Shown piece by piece: positions 23,801-23,858 of a stretch of DNA of 23,858 bases (position 1 is its first letter; each line of letters begins with the position of its first letter). The position numbers and the translations under genes are program-made. Origin of the DNA: 1XD8-76 sp051880335 (GTDB lineage Bacteria > Bacillota > Clostridia > Lachnospirales > Lachnospiraceae); the NCBI GenBank assembly GCA_051880335.1, contig JBJENT010000024.1, positions 1 to 23,858 of the forward strand. The letters run 5' to 3'. Under the pieces are notes generated by a model. The model did not search any database, was not told the DNA's origin, and saw nothing but the letters and a program-made list of their open reading frames with translations.

Positions 23801-23804
23801 AAAG

Positions 23805-23858
23805 ATGGCGGAAATTATTAGAGTTGGTATGGCAGACCTGAAAGTATGTAAGAGTCCG
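23805..23858 (+). CDS. cheD: Chemoreceptor deamidase CheD, 3'-truncated by the window edge
   Basis: Only 18 residues are visible: ATG 23805 followed by AEIIRVGMADLKVCKSP. The pattern V.GMADLKV near the start matches the beginning of the CheD family, and CheC-CheD adjacency is very common. The catalytic Cys and His lie outside the window. The ribosome site is weak (GGGGATGG within the end of cheC), so coupling to cheC is likely. In the family, CheD deamidates receptor Gln residues and forms a complex with CheC. Confidence 0.75.
   Translation, partial: MAEIIRVGMADLKVCKSP

Overview
The window is one continuous stretch of a Gram-positive (Firmicutes) flagellar and chemotaxis (fla/che) operon, read entirely on the + strand. 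Gene order runs fliJ (3' part), a motE/ylxF-like gene, fliK, flgD, a flg_new family gene, flgE, motA, motB, fliL, fliM, fliY, cheY, fliO, fliP, fliQ, fliR, flhB, flhA, flhF, flhG, a PilZ gene, cheB, cheA, cheW, cheC and cheD (5' end). This order, FliY in place of a short FliN, the CheC/CheD pair, the absence of CheZ, strong AGGAGG-type ribosome sites and moderate GC point to a motile clostridium. Lachnospiraceae of the Roseburia/Agathobacter/Lachnospira type is my best guess, from gene order and sequence style only.

Region by region: positions 1-1255 hold the end of the export-ATPase block (FliJ) and a membrane coiled-coil MgtE_N protein. Positions 1256-1412 are non-coding and hold a convincing sigma-28 (FliA/SigD) promoter in front of fliK. 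Positions 1413-5808 are the hook module (length control FliK, cap FlgD, flg_new, hook FlgE). Positions 5809-6007 are non-coding, with a terminator-like hairpin followed by a sigma-A-like promoter. Positions 6008-8213 encode the stator (MotA, MotB) and FliL. Positions 8302-11016 encode the switch (FliM, FliY) and CheY. Positions 11016-16512 encode the export gate (FliO/P/Q/R, FlhB, FlhA). Positions 16512-19469 encode FlhF, FlhG and a PilZ protein. Positions 19466-23858 encode the chemotaxis core CheB-CheA-CheW-CheC-CheD. Many genes overlap or nearly touch, so translational coupling is likely.

Together the genes build the export gate and hook, provide an ion-driven stator that looks Na+-type, set flagellar number and position (FlhF/FlhG), possibly brake the motor with c-di-GMP (PilZ), and pass receptor signals through CheA and CheY-P to FliM/FliY. 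FliY and CheC are both expected to remove phosphate from CheY-P.

I see no mobile element, CRISPR array, tRNA or rRNA, and no wholly new system. The unusual points are modifications of standard parts: a FlgD with an extra helical module and acidic tail, a FlgE with an inserted middle segment of foreign-looking codon use, a FliY linker made of methionine-rich tandem repeats, a sigma-28 promoter inside the operon, and a missing flbD/swrD between flgE and motA.
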